A stretch of 64,000 nucleotides of DNA from JANNBN01 sp031430595 (GCA_031430595.1 JANPBU010000035.1:434001-498000), one strand, 5' to 3'; counted from the first letter of the stretch, positions 17,531 to 26,304 are shown. Notes: a model not told the origin generated them from the sequence alone. Numbers and translations are program-made.

Positions 17531-17790
17531 TTCGTTCCGTAATGAAATGAATCGACCACTCCGATCCGCCTCTTCGTTCGTTCCGTAATGATCACCGCAC
17601 GCCGAGCCGATCATTACGGAACGAATCAATATGCGTCAAAACGGGCACGGCGATCATTACGGAACGAATGCGTAGGCGCCGAAAAATGCAACCGGGCAAC
17701 CTCACTCCAATCCAGGTCTCGGGGCAAACTACGAGAGGAAAACGCAACCAAAGTTGCGCCTCCGCTAGAAAACCTTCGACCCCACCCTCC
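17531..17790. repeat. Dispersed intergenic repeat, copy A
   Basis: This fills most of a 405-base gap. It holds an imperfect leader (TTCGTTCCGTAATGAAATGA), a perfect 17-bp inverted repeat TTCGTTCCGTAATGATC / GATCATTACGGAACGAA (17577-17593 and 17609-17625), a third copy of the right arm at 17652-17668, and a small hairpin CGCAAC-CAAA-GTTGCG at 17743-17758. The same order of parts is seen in copy B at 22796-23030. No gene is visible in it. Confidence 0.85.
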
Positions 17791-17872
17791 CAGCATGTCG
17801 ACCCCAATCACGGGCACGAAGTCCAGACCAACTATTGGTGGGTCGACTGATTGATGTTTTAGAGTCACTGGC

Positions 17873-18265
17873 ATGAGCCATCACGGTCAGTGCGAATGCG
17901 GCGGCGTCTCGTTCGCAGTTAATGGTGAGTTGCGTAATGTCAGCAACTGCCATTGCAGGCGATGTCGGCGCTTTACCGGCCATCACATGGCGGCGACCGG
18001 TGCGGAAGTGAGCAGTGTTGCCATCACCGACTCCGGTGTGTTGCGCTGGTATTCGCCCGAGCCGAGCGTCGCATACGGGTTCTGCGGAACCTGTGGGGCA
18101 TCACTGTTCTGGAAGACGACCGCCAGACCGGAATGGCTGTCAATTTGTGCCGGCGCACTCGATCAGCCGACTGGCCTGCGTACCGCCAAATCGTGGTGGA
18201 CGAGCGAACATGGCGACTATCACGAGCCTGAACCGAACGTTGAGGCGCACCCCCACGATGGCTAG
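17873..18265 (+). CDS. GFA-family (Mss4-like) zinc-fold protein
   Basis: 130 residues of the GFA/DUF636 family. Zinc ligands are visible as CECGGVSF, NCHCRRCRRFTGH and YGFCGTCGASLFW, and the C-terminus has the usual ICAGALDQPTGLRTAKSWW. The family is named after glutathione-dependent formaldehyde-activating enzyme, but most members have no proven reaction, and actinomycetes commonly use mycothiol. It is the first gene inside the segment bracketed by the two dispersed repeats. Confidence 0.9.
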   Translation: MSHHGQCECGGVSFAVNGELRNVSNCHCRRCRRFTGHHMAATGAEVSSVAITDSGVLRWYSPEPSVAYGFCGTCGASLFWKTTARPEWLSICAGALDQPTGLRTAKSWWTSEHGDYHEPEPNVEAHPHDG

Positions 18266-18362
18266 CAGGGGTCAGGCTCAACCGCCGTTGAGAACCGCTT
18301 CGCCGATGGCGTCCCACGAGTGACAACATACCGCTGAGCGGTTGCGGATCATCAAGGCCCGA

Positions 18363-19229
18363 TTACAACGTCGGGAATGTGATGCCAACGAATCGATTTG
18401 GGCCGGCGTTGCCGAGGAAGGTCAAGTCGCCGTTGGTGAGGTTGACTCGGAAGAGCGTTCCGCCTCCATCGAGTGTTGCGTAACCGACGTTGTCGACCGC
18501 CTTCCCATCTCGCAACGTCGACTGGATGTCGAAGGTGTGGACAGCGCTGCCCGAAAAGTTGAGTCGTCCGACACTAGTAAGCGCGCCATCATTTGGTGGG
18601 TTCTGAATCGTTAGCTGATCGCCAATCGAATCGATGTTGAATAGTGTCGTAGCTGTCGACGCATCCACGTCGTTATTGGTGTACGCCACTGCAGCGACCC
18701 CGTTTGCTCGTACTACACCGAACTTTAAGTTCGCATCAACCGTCGTAGCACCAGTGTCGACATTTACCCGAAGGTTCTGGCCGCTATCAGACACAACACG
18801 AAGGCGATCAACGGTTGGATTGAAATCCATTCCGAAGCTTTTCCCCTCCAACGGTACTGATAAGCGCGCTTTGAGCTCAGGCTTGCTATTGGACGGTTCA
18901 ACAAGATATACACCACCTGCGTTTCCGAGCCCGTAGATAGCGCCACTTGCAGGCCGGATGTCGATACCAACCAACTCGGTATCGGCCCCGACAAGCGAAG
19001 AAGTCGACATTAAAACCTGGAGCGTCTGTGGGCTGTTGGTTTTAAAGCACACCAGTTGTTGACGCGACGTGAGGGCGTACCCGATAGCCGGCCCACCAAC
19101 TGCGCGCTCGTTGCAAACGGTCGGAACCGCGGCACTAGCCACGACAGCTGACGCAGTCACCGCGAGTGCGGCGATCGAGGCGAATGCAACGCCTAAGGTG
19201 AATCGATATGAATTAGGTATGTGGGACAT
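18363..19229 (-). CDS. Secreted DUF4394 beta-propeller-like protein
   Basis: 288 residues with signal peptide (TLGVAFASIAALAVTASAVV). The DUF4394 pattern follows: ELVGIDIRPASGAIYGLG, MDFNPTVDRLRVVSDSGQN, YTNNDVDASTATTLFNIDS and GGGTLFRVNLTNGDLTFLG. The domain is probably a beta-propeller in secreted proteins; its role is unknown. AAGGA seven bases before the ATG supports the start. It is convergent with the GFA gene and divergent from the hydroxylase at 19380. Confidence 0.9.
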   Translation of the reverse strand: MSHIPNSYRFTLGVAFASIAALAVTASAVVASAAVPTVCNERAVGGPAIGYALTSRQQLVCFKTNSPQTLQVLMSTSSLVGADTELVGIDIRPASGAIYGLGNAGGVYLVEPSNSKPELKARLSVPLEGKSFGMDFNPTVDRLRVVSDSGQNLRVNVDTGATTVDANLKFGVVRANGVAAVAYTNNDVDASTATTLFNIDSIGDQLTIQNPPNDGALTSVGRLNFSGSAVHTFDIQSTLRDGKAVDNVGYATLDGGGTLFRVNLTNGDLTFLGNAGPNRFVGITFPTL

Positions 19230-19379
19230 GGCTAATCCTTACGGCGCGCCAAGCAGAGAGCCCATTGGCACCGGGTAGTTGGTCAAGCTGTTCGTTGCTG
19301 ATCGCCAGCTGGACGTCCAAATCGTGGTGTTTCCGCAAAGGGATTTCGGATCGTGTCGCAGGCGATCTAGGTTGGCGGA

Positions 19380-20192
19380 ATGGTTCTGGCGCTAGCGATT
19401 ATCGAGTCATCCATGGCCTGGTTTCGAGCTCTAACAATGGTGCAGATTGTTCCGCTCATGTTGCTCGAGAACCTTGCACTGATGCTCTCAACCATTGTGG
19501 TCGGCAACTGGGCCTCTCGGCGTTGGGCCCACCGCCGTGTCGCAGTTGAAGTCGTTGACCCCCGTCCAGCCGAGGTGCGACTTGGCTATATTTCGGTCTT
19601 GATGAACACCATCGTCACGGTTGGCGGATGGGCATTGTGGAAGTCTGGCTCGATCACCGTCACTAGCGACGTATCAATTCGGGTGCTGTTCGAAGTTCTA
19701 GTACTCGCTGCGGCTCTTGATGCTCAAATGTACCTTGGGCATCGTATTGCTCACCATGATTTGGTGTACCGGTTCGCTCATCGGTTGCATCACCGTTTCG
19801 TTGAGCCGCAAACGGCAACCCTGTTTGCGCTTCACCCGATCGAGGCGCTCGGTTTCGGTGGATTGTGGTTGGCTTGCCTTGTTGCTTGCTCGGCGGCGGG
19901 TCTTTCGATTAGCGCTGTTTCGATCGCCGGCTTCGCGTTCGTCAACCTAGCCTTTGGGACGATCAGCCATGTAGGTGTCGACCCGCTTCCCGATCGCCTG
20001 CGCGCTTCACGATTGTTTCGATGGATTTCGACACCATCGTTCCATGTCAGCCACCACCTCAACCCGTCGGTGAATTTCGGATTCTTCACGACGATCTGGG
20101 ATCGAGCTTTCGATACGATCGACCCTACGTACGACAGCGCGCGCACTCATCCGCTGATTGCGGTCGGTAGCAAGCGAGCAGAATTACAGTAG
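19380..20192 (+). CDS. Sterol desaturase / fatty acid hydroxylase family membrane enzyme
   Basis: 270 residues with four or more hydrophobic helices. The di-iron histidine boxes of the family are present: HRIAHHD, HRLHHRF and SFHVSHHLNP. Such enzymes insert oxygen into sterols, carotenoids or acyl chains in the membrane. The substrate is not readable. Its last 9 bases overlap the end of the oxidoreductase gene on the other strand. It belongs to the lipid-type cassette with the acyl-CoA ligase and oxidoreductase next door. Confidence 0.88.
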   Translation: MVLALAIIESSMAWFRALTMVQIVPLMLLENLALMLSTIVVGNWASRRWAHRRVAVEVVDPRPAEVRLGYISVLMNTIVTVGGWALWKSGSITVTSDVSIRVLFEVLVLAAALDAQMYLGHRIAHHDLVYRFAHRLHHRFVEPQTATLFALHPIEALGFGGLWLACLVACSAAGLSISAVSIAGFAFVNLAFGTISHVGVDPLPDRLRASRLFRWISTPSFHVSHHLNPSVNFGFFTTIWDRAFDTIDPTYDSARTHPLIAVGSKRAELQ

Positions 20193-21260
20193 AGGCATGA
20201 CCTGGGCGGAAATGTCTCGCAAGACCTGCTCTTTGGCTGCCAGCGGAGGTAAAAGCATGATCTGCGACAGCCCAGCCTGTTCCAATGCACGCATACGGGT
20301 TGCGATCTCGTCAGCAGCGCCGACCAAGCAAGTTGCTTCGATGAGTTCCTTCGTGACGAATTGCTCTTCCTCTGGAAGCACCCAGCAGTTGTGACCTTGA
20401 TGAACTCGCTGATGAAGACGGGCGGGGTCGACATCTTTCAACATCGCCACGTAGTCGTCCCAGAAACTGAAACGGCCCGGAGTGTCGGGCTGGCCAGCTT
20501 CACGCCACTGCTCGTATGAGTAGTGCAAGCCCGAGATAGCGAACGCACCAACGCCCTCCCGAACCCTCGCGCTGTCAACTTTTTCACCCGGTTCGAGCAC
20601 GAATGCCGTGGTGAGCGTAGCGGTAAGGAAATTCGTCGGATCGATGTTTCGGCTTACAGAACTCGCCGCAGCATTGAGCCGTCCCCAGACACGCTCGACC
20701 GCCGCAACCTGCGGGGGCACCGACATCACTAAGCCGTCGCCGTGCTTCGCAGCAAGCGCCATTGCTCTCGGCCCAAAGCCCGAGATGTAGAGCGGGATTT
20801 TCGTATCGAAGGAAACGAACCCAAGGTCTGGCATGAGGTGACGAATCGGGGCAGTACGACCCCTCCAGGAAAGTTCGGCTTCGTGACCCGACAACAGTGG
20901 GAGCAGGGTTTCAATATACGACTCGAACTCGGCGATCGGCATCGGTCGATGACCCATAACCCGCATGGCTGTGTTACCGGTCCCGATGCCACAGAACACT
21001 CGACCCGGTGCAATCGCGTTGATCGTGGCGTGAGAACTCGCCGTGACCGGTGCAGCGCGGGTGCCAGCGACGGCTACCCCGGTGCCGATGCGAATTCGGC
21101 TGGTGCGAGCCGCAGCCAAAGCCATGGTGGCATAGCAATCAGACCAGATCATCTGGCTGTCGGCGAACCACAAATCGTCAAATCCGAGGTCTTCGGCGAG
21201 CACTGCGTAGTCAATATCTGAGATGTCGGAGGCGACGCAGACCCCAAGCTTCATGGTCAT
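20184..21260 (-). CDS. Luciferase-like (LLM class) F420/flavin-dependent oxidoreductase
   Basis: 358 residues of the bacterial luciferase-like TIM-barrel family: KLGVCVASDISDIDYAVLAE, LGFDDLWFADSQ, RIRIGTGVAVAGTRAAPVTA, APGRVFCGIGTGN and IPLYISGFGPRAMALAAKHG. Many actinobacterial members use F420; whether this one does cannot be told from sequence alone. Its ATG overlaps the stop of the acyl-CoA ligase (ATGA), so the two are one transcription and translation unit. Confidence 0.9.
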   Translation of the reverse strand: MTMKLGVCVASDISDIDYAVLAEDLGFDDLWFADSQMIWSDCYATMALAAARTSRIRIGTGVAVAGTRAAPVTASSHATINAIAPGRVFCGIGTGNTAMRVMGHRPMPIAEFESYIETLLPLLSGHEAELSWRGRTAPIRHLMPDLGFVSFDTKIPLYISGFGPRAMALAAKHGDGLVMSVPPQVAAVERVWGRLNAAASSVSRNIDPTNFLTATLTTAFVLEPGEKVDSARVREGVGAFAISGLHYSYEQWREAGQPDTPGRFSFWDDYVAMLKDVDPARLHQRVHQGHNCWVLPEEEQFVTKELIEATCLVGAADEIATRMRALEQAGLSQIMLLPPLAAKEQVLRDISAQVMPLL

Positions 21261-22708
21261 TGAACAGTTCCCTGACTTTCCGTCGACGAGGCTTGCTGGG
21301 CGATGATTGCTTCGGCCATCTCACGAAGCTTTACCCGTTGAATCTTGTTGCCGTTCGCACTGGGGATGACCGGAAACTCGCAGATGTTCACCACCCGTAT
21401 CGGTACTTTGTATCTGGCCAACACGCTCTGGCAATGCGCAATCGCCTTGCCCTCATTGAATCCCTCGGTTGCGATCACAAACGCAACCGGCCGAGTCCCC
21501 CGAGGAAGATCGACGGCGACAACCTGCGCTTCCATCACTACCGGAAGGCTGAGAAGTGCCGCCTCAATGTCCGCAGGCGCAACGAGGAACCCGCCTAGCC
21601 GCAGAACATCACCGATTCGAGAATGATACGTAAACGTACGAGTGTCTGGCTCGGTTGAACCTTTGACGAAATCGCCGTCGGCTGCATCGCCGGTACGAAA
21701 CCAGCCTTCGTCAAAGAACCGGTCGGTCAACTCCGCATCGATCTGATCACCACCTTCGGCGAGGTACCCCTCGAACATCGACGGCCCTCGAAGTTGAAGT
21801 TCATTATCGACGATCCGGTACTGAGCGCTGGGTGAAACTAGAGTTCCCCCTGCTAATTCGCGACTCGCCGCGGTGCCCGACGGATCACGCAGCGAAAAGA
21901 GGGCCTGTACCTCACTCATGCCGTATAGGCCCGTGATGGTTGCGCCTTGACGACCGGCTCGGTCGACGATGCCATCCAAACTGGTGTTGAACCGTGCGTA
22001 GCCCCCGAGCCGGACTGTGGAAAGATCAGCGCCATGCTCCACCAATCGGTGAAACATGTCGTCGCTTCCGTTCAGGACAGTCACCCGATGACGAACAATA
22101 AGTTCGCTTACGTGCGCAGCGTTGAACTGATCGACCACGATGATCGCCGCATTGATAGCTAGCGCTGCGGCAAGGCTCGACATACCGAATGTTCCACAAA
22201 AGGGCATTGCGAGGAGGGCAACATCATTGCTCGTATACCCGAATGCTCGTGAGGATTCGTCACCGTGATTCGCGATCGAGCGTTGTGTATGACGAACCAT
22301 TTTTGGTTTGCTCGTCGTGCCAGAGGTCGTAAATATGAGGAACGGATCATCAGCTTCAGCTGCGACTTCCGCAGCGGCCGTGGACGAGAGGTCAGGATGC
22401 TTGAACCGATGATCAACTACGCGCTCAGCCCCACTTCGTGCCATCAGATCTTCGGCTTCGATGTCGCTGTAGCGAGTGTTGACAGAGACCAGAACAAGAC
22501 GTGCGACGCTGCACGCCACTATTGTTTCGAGGTATCGCAAACCGTTCGGCAAACGCACTGCTAACCGGTCGCCCCGCACCAGGCCATCGCTGACGAGGTG
22601 AGCTGCGAGGAGAGTTCCATCGTGGGCGATCTGCTGAGCGGTTGTGGTTGAACCATCAGGCAGGGTGATGGTCGACGTTGACTCTCTGAACAGGTCGAAC
22701 ACACGCAT
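21257..22708 (-). CDS. AMP-forming acyl-CoA synthetase family protein
   Basis: 483 residues of the ANL superfamily. The P-loop is FTTSGTTSKPKMVRHT, followed by GLYGMSEVQALF, the hinge region RIGDVLRLGGFLVAP, and a C-terminal lysine in NGNKIQRVKL. It activates a carboxylic acid as acyl-AMP, then probably as a CoA thioester. The middle segment is divergent from well-known fatty-acid ligases, so the substrate is open. First gene of a two-gene operon with the LLM oxidoreductase. Confidence 0.88.
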   Translation of the reverse strand: MRVFDLFRESTSTITLPDGSTTTAQQIAHDGTLLAAHLVSDGLVRGDRLAVRLPNGLRYLETIVACSVARLVLVSVNTRYSDIEAEDLMARSGAERVVDHRFKHPDLSSTAAAEVAAEADDPFLIFTTSGTTSKPKMVRHTQRSIANHGDESSRAFGYTSNDVALLAMPFCGTFGMSSLAAALAINAAIIVVDQFNAAHVSELIVRHRVTVLNGSDDMFHRLVEHGADLSTVRLGGYARFNTSLDGIVDRAGRQGATITGLYGMSEVQALFSLRDPSGTAASRELAGGTLVSPSAQYRIVDNELQLRGPSMFEGYLAEGGDQIDAELTDRFFDEGWFRTGDAADGDFVKGSTEPDTRTFTYHSRIGDVLRLGGFLVAPADIEAALLSLPVVMEAQVVAVDLPRGTRPVAFVIATEGFNEGKAIAHCQSVLARYKVPIRVVNICEFPVIPSANGNKIQRVKLREMAEAIIAQQASSTESQGTVQ

Positions 22709-22795
22709 GGCCGCATCATACGGACGCCTGCACGGCGGACCAAATAGCTGAACACTTGTCAGCCTCGAAGGGATGGTTGGTTCTTGGTGCGGCGC

Positions 22796-23030
22796 CTATT
22801 CGTTCGTACCGTAATGAAATGAAATGAACCGGATCAAAGCCACACTTCCAACCCGCCTATTTGTTCGTTCCGTAATGATCGCTGGCTCGGGCACGCCGAT
22901 CATTACGGAACGAACGCGCAGGGGCCGAAAAGGGGTACGTCAACCCGCTGCGATGTAGGACCAGGGACAACGATGAAGAGGTAGCGCAACCAAAGTTGCG
23001 CCTCCTCTAAAAATCCTTTTGACCCACCCG
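22796..23030. repeat. Dispersed intergenic repeat, copy B
   Basis: Second copy of the element at 17531, in the same orientation. It has the leader TTCGTACCGTAATGAAATGA, the same perfect 17-bp inverted repeat (22864-22880 and 22898-22914), the following GGGGCCGAAAA segment, and the hairpin GCGCAAC-CAAA-GTTGCGC (22984-23001) followed by CTCCTCTAAAAATCCTTTT. The 338-base gap between the ligase and the toxin gene holds nothing else. Confidence 0.85.
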
Positions 23031-23046
23031 CCAACTCAAGCCGTCA

Positions 23047-23472
23047 CTACGGGCGCCGAGTGGTGACTCGAACTCCGGGGATGAAGCTCGCAAGCACCTG
23101 AATATCGGATGGGTCGGTCGTCAAGACCACGACCGAATCAAACTCGGAACACAGCGCCACGACATGAGCATCCGCCAATGACTCAGAGCCCAAAGACGCC
23201 GCGTGTAGGAGGTTGCCAATTCGTTTAGCGAACACTTCATCGGTTGACCGAATATGGATTGCTCCGATCTCACTTCCCGGCGAAATGCCACGTCGAAGAA
23301 AAGCTTCGACTGATGCGGTTCGATCACGCCCTCGACACACTTCCGCAAGATTGGCGGCACAACACCAAACCTCGGCTTCACGTCGGAGTGCTTGCTCAAT
23401 GAGCGCCCTAGTTGCCGGCGAATATGGGGCTCCGTCGAGCGCGCCCGCGTCGAGAATCACTGAGCTATTCAA
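23047..23472 (-). CDS. VapC-like PIN-domain toxin, native start disrupted
   Basis: PIN-domain ribonuclease toxin. The acidic residues are in place: ILDAGALDG, NLAEVCRG, SLADAHVVALC and LTTDPSD. The antitoxin stop and the expected toxin ATG overlap as ATGA at 23501-23504, but a 17-bp tandem duplication (23461-23494) throws that ATG out of frame, and it meets TGA after 11 codons. Deleting one copy restores MNSRILNSSVILDAGAL in frame. As it stands, translation would need to restart at TTG 23472 (whose first two bases overlap that TGA) or at GTG 23457. So the toxin may be off, weak or switchable. Confidence 0.72.
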   Translation of the reverse strand: MNSSVILDAGALDGAPYSPATRALIEQALRREAEVWCCAANLAEVCRGRDRTASVEAFLRRGISPGSEIGAIHIRSTDEVFAKRIGNLLHAASLGSESLADAHVVALCSEFDSVVVLTTDPSDIQVLASFIPGVRVTTRRP

Positions 23473-23494
23473 AATTCTGAGCTATTCAAAATTC
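23461..23494. repeat. 17-bp exact tandem duplication at toxin start
   Basis: TGAGCTATTCAAAATTC occurs twice head to tail (23461-23477, 23478-23494). Seventeen is not a multiple of three, so the duplication shifts the reading frame of the toxin gene that begins beside it. Confidence 0.97.
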
Positions 23495-23500
23495 TGCTGT

Positions 23501-23758
23501 TCATAGCTCGTCCGGTTCCGAGGGCCCGAATCCAGCCTCATCTAACAGTCGATTGGCCTCGGCGTAGTCAGCTGTACTTGGCACGCCCAGATCGTCGTTC
23601 ATTGCCTGTATCCAAACCAAACCTTGATGACGATGCAACTCGCGTTCAATTGCCCTGCGCAGGGCCTCATTTACCCGCGCAGATGCGCTCCGACCCTCAA
23701 GAAGTTGAATTCCGTCAGCCACGGCATCATCCAAAACAACCGTTATGCGCTTACTCAT
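23501..23758 (-). CDS. Antitoxin of the VapBC module
   Basis: 85 residues. An N-terminal ribbon-helix-helix type DNA-binding segment (KRITVVLDDAVADGIQLLEG, then ASARVNEALRRAIEREL) and an acidic flexible C-terminus (NRLLDEAGFGPSEPDEL) are typical of antitoxins that wrap a PIN toxin. It precedes the toxin gene and would overlap it by four bases in the undamaged arrangement. Confidence 0.82.
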   Translation of the reverse strand: MSKRITVVLDDAVADGIQLLEGRSASARVNEALRRAIERELHRHQGLVWIQAMNDDLGVPSTADYAEANRLLDEAGFGPSEPDEL

Positions 23759-23788
23759 ACTCTCAGCATACTCTCAGCAAACAAGTGA

Positions 23789-25378
23789 TCATTCGTCCTG
23801 GTCAGCCCCTCCAAAACCGTTGTCGTTTCGGAATGGGTCAGCATCGCCCAAACCGTCGTCTCCGAGCCCGTCGTTGCGAAACACCCCAAGATCGCGACGG
23901 GGTGCTGGCCCACGCCTGATTTCACCCAGGGAAGTATCTAGGCGCGCCTGACCACCGGGCGGGCCGTGAATTGGTTTCAACACCCCCATCTGGGGCCGCT
24001 CTTTGGTGGCCTTCTTGGTGCGTAACCCGAACTCGACGGCCGCTTCTCCGATGGAACCCACCCGAATGAGGGTAAGCCCCGGTATCTTCGGATCAACCGT
24101 TGAAGGCGGAACCACGGCGTACTTCATACCCACCCTGGCGGATTCGGTGAGGCGCTGCGTCATATGGGTGACTTGGCGAACCTCACCTGCCAAACCAACC
24201 TCTCCAATCGCAACCAAATCGCTGGGAAGCGCTTCATCAGACGAACTCGACAGCACCGCAAGCATGACCCCCAGATCAGCTGACGGTTCGGTGATTCGCA
24301 CGCCGCCAACCACCGACACGAAGACATCCAGCATGCCAGTGCCCAGACCCACACGACGATCGATGACGGCCAACAACACAGCTAGGCGGCTTTGCTCGAA
24401 GCCCTGCGTACCTCGACGTGGCACCGACAACGGCGAAATCGCTACCAAACCCTGCACTTCGACGAGTAGTGGACGTTGCCCCTCAATGGTGGGAACCACG
24501 ATCGAGCCAGGAACATTTTTTCGACGGTCAGAAAGAAACATTGACGAGGGGTCGGCCACCGCCACCAGCCCGGCTTCGAGCATCTCAAACAAACCCAATT
24601 CGCCCGTAGCCCCGAAGCGATGTTTGACGGCACGCAACATACGAAGGCCGTGATGACGATCGCCTTCGAAACTGAGCACGGTGTCGACCAAATGCTCAAG
24701 TACCCGGGGGCCAGCCAAATTTCCTTCTTTCGTGACATGGCCCACCAGGATCACTGCAATGCCGAGTTCTTTCGCTAACCGGGTAAAGGCATGGGCGCAC
24801 TCGCGAACCTGAGTCACCGAACCCGGTGCACTGGGTAGTTCGGGGTCGTACATGGTTTGAATACTGTCGATCACCGCAACGTCGGGCTTCACCGAGCGAA
24901 TATGGGCGAGTACGACGGGCAATGCTGTTTCGGGGGCGATCCACAGATCGGTGGACAGAGCCCCTAACCGTTCTGCACGCATTTTGACCTGTTGCGCAGA
25001 CTCTTCACCCGAAACCAACAAACAGCGGTGATCGCGAGAACTCATTTTGCCGAGCAGCTGTAGAAGAAGTGTCGATTTTCCGATACCAGGCTCGCCACCG
25101 ACGAGCGTTACCGAACCCGGAATCAACCCGCCACCCAGCACCCGGTCAAACTCGTCAATACCTGTCGGCCACGCCTTCCACTGGTCGGAATTGACGGTAA
25201 CGAGTGGGATGGCTGGTTCACCGATTGACGAGCCGGGAAGCGGCGCCGACCGACCGACCGGAAGGTCGACTTCTTCAACGAGCGTGTTCCATGCACCACA
25301 CGAACCGCATTGACCGCCCCACTTAGGAAACGCAGCCCCGCAGTCGGTGCACCGATGAACAATCTTGACCTTGGCCAT
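23789..25378 (-). CDS. radA: DNA repair protein RadA
   Basis: RecA-like ATPase that promotes branch migration in recombinational repair. From ATG 25378 (529 residues) it has a zinc finger (Cys10, 13, 24, 27), Walker A GGEPGIGKST near 95-103, and a C-terminal Lon-like domain (DLGVMLAVLSSSSDEALPSD). The RadA-specific motif, normally KNRFG, reads KHRFG at 252-256. The C-terminus has an extra Gly/Asp/Arg-rich tail of about 70 residues with the repeated FRND motif. The frame is open to 25546 but that part is not RadA-like. The LppM-like gene lies 64 bases upstream on the same strand. Confidence 0.95.
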   Translation of the reverse strand: MAKVKIVHRCTDCGAAFPKWGGQCGSCGAWNTLVEEVDLPVGRSAPLPGSSIGEPAIPLVTVNSDQWKAWPTGIDEFDRVLGGGLIPGSVTLVGGEPGIGKSTLLLQLLGKMSSRDHRCLLVSGEESAQQVKMRAERLGALSTDLWIAPETALPVVLAHIRSVKPDVAVIDSIQTMYDPELPSAPGSVTQVRECAHAFTRLAKELGIAVILVGHVTKEGNLAGPRVLEHLVDTVLSFEGDRHHGLRMLRAVKHRFGATGELGLFEMLEAGLVAVADPSSMFLSDRRKNVPGSIVVPTIEGQRPLLVEVQGLVAISPLSVPRRGTQGFEQSRLAVLLAVIDRRVGLGTGMLDVFVSVVGGVRITEPSADLGVMLAVLSSSSDEALPSDLVAIGEVGLAGEVRQVTHMTQRLTESARVGMKYAVVPPSTVDPKIPGLTLIRVGSIGEAAVEFGLRTKKATKERPQMGVLKPIHGPPGGQARLDTSLGEIRRGPAPRRDLGVFRNDGLGDDGLGDADPFRNDNGFGGADQDE

Positions 25379-25442
25379 ACCTGCAAGCGTACTGAGGGGG
25401 TATGTCAGAAAAACCCGGAAGCACTCGAAAAACCGTCGAGAC

Positions 25443-26177
25443 CTACCGTTGTCTGCGAAGAATCTTTCGGAACAAGACGATGAGACCGACCACGAACACA
25501 CCAAGCGGGGCCAAGATGGGAATATTCCAAACCGATGATCTGGCATTAATTTTGGTTACCTGACCGGGAACCAGCGAAAACTTTTTGGGGTCTGCGCCGG
25601 GTAATTCGACGGTCACTGTCACAGGCAACAGTTGTTCGATCGGCGCCCCGAAACGTTGCGCTATCAGTTCGGGTTCGACCCCAATCAACGACGTTGTTTG
25701 CAGCGTTTGAGCAATCAACACGTCACCGAAAGTCTCGTATCCCGTAGTGAAGTCGAGGTCGCCTCGGACCGACGAAGAAATTCGGACGGGAGTTCGGTTT
25801 CGATCAACGACAAGTTGGCTAAACGGCCCCTCTTCGCCAGTGAGTTCGTTGAGGGCGAGGGTGGCCTCGCCCGGGTTTCGAAAACTTTTAACCACCTCGA
25901 AACGCATCGACTGGTCAACAGTGCTCGTGGTTGGCCCCACTAATCGCCACCCGGCTGCTTCCAGGTCAGCAACCCGAATGGTGCGCCGGATATCGCCAAC
26001 CTGTTCAGCTGCTTGGGCGTCGAGTAGCAACGAAACCCGTACTTCCCCGGTTCCGTCGAGGTTTTGTTTCACCGCAACGTCAACGTCGGTTCGACATCCA
26101 GCCATGGTCAAACCGAACAAGAGGGAGGCACACAGCGCGAAAAGTCGGCGGAGGATTGGACTGGTCACAGCGCCCAA
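25443..26177 (-). CDS. LppM-like lipoprotein with C-terminal membrane helix
   Basis: 244 residues. The lipoprotein signal peptide ends in the lipobox TMAGC. An LppM-type beta-rich domain follows (VDVAVKQNLDGTGEVRVSLL), and then a C-terminal hydrophobic helix (IPILAPLGVFVVGLIVLF) and basic tail. LppM of mycobacteria is a surface protein linked to phagocytosis, but here the role is unknown. GTG three codons in is an alternative start. Probably co-transcribed with radA. Confidence 0.82.
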   Translation of the reverse strand: MGAVTSPILRRLFALCASLLFGLTMAGCRTDVDVAVKQNLDGTGEVRVSLLLDAQAAEQVGDIRRTIRVADLEAAGWRLVGPTTSTVDQSMRFEVVKSFRNPGEATLALNELTGEEGPFSQLVVDRNRTPVRISSSVRGDLDFTTGYETFGDVLIAQTLQTTSLIGVEPELIAQRFGAPIEQLLPVTVTVELPGADPKKFSLVPGQVTKINARSSVWNIPILAPLGVFVVGLIVLFRKILRRQR

Positions 26178-26304
26178 ACCTTACCGCCCGAACAAAACGA
26201 TCCCTGGCATGGCCGCTCCGAGGAACTGGTTCAAGCAGGAACGTTTTCGGTGTGACATTGTTAACACTGCCCCCGGAACCAGTGAACAGAAATGAGTATC
26301 GCCC

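Noticed and set aside
17577..17668. CRISPR array
   Set aside because: The repeated 17-mers are in inverted as well as direct order, only three, with unequal spacers and no cas genes.
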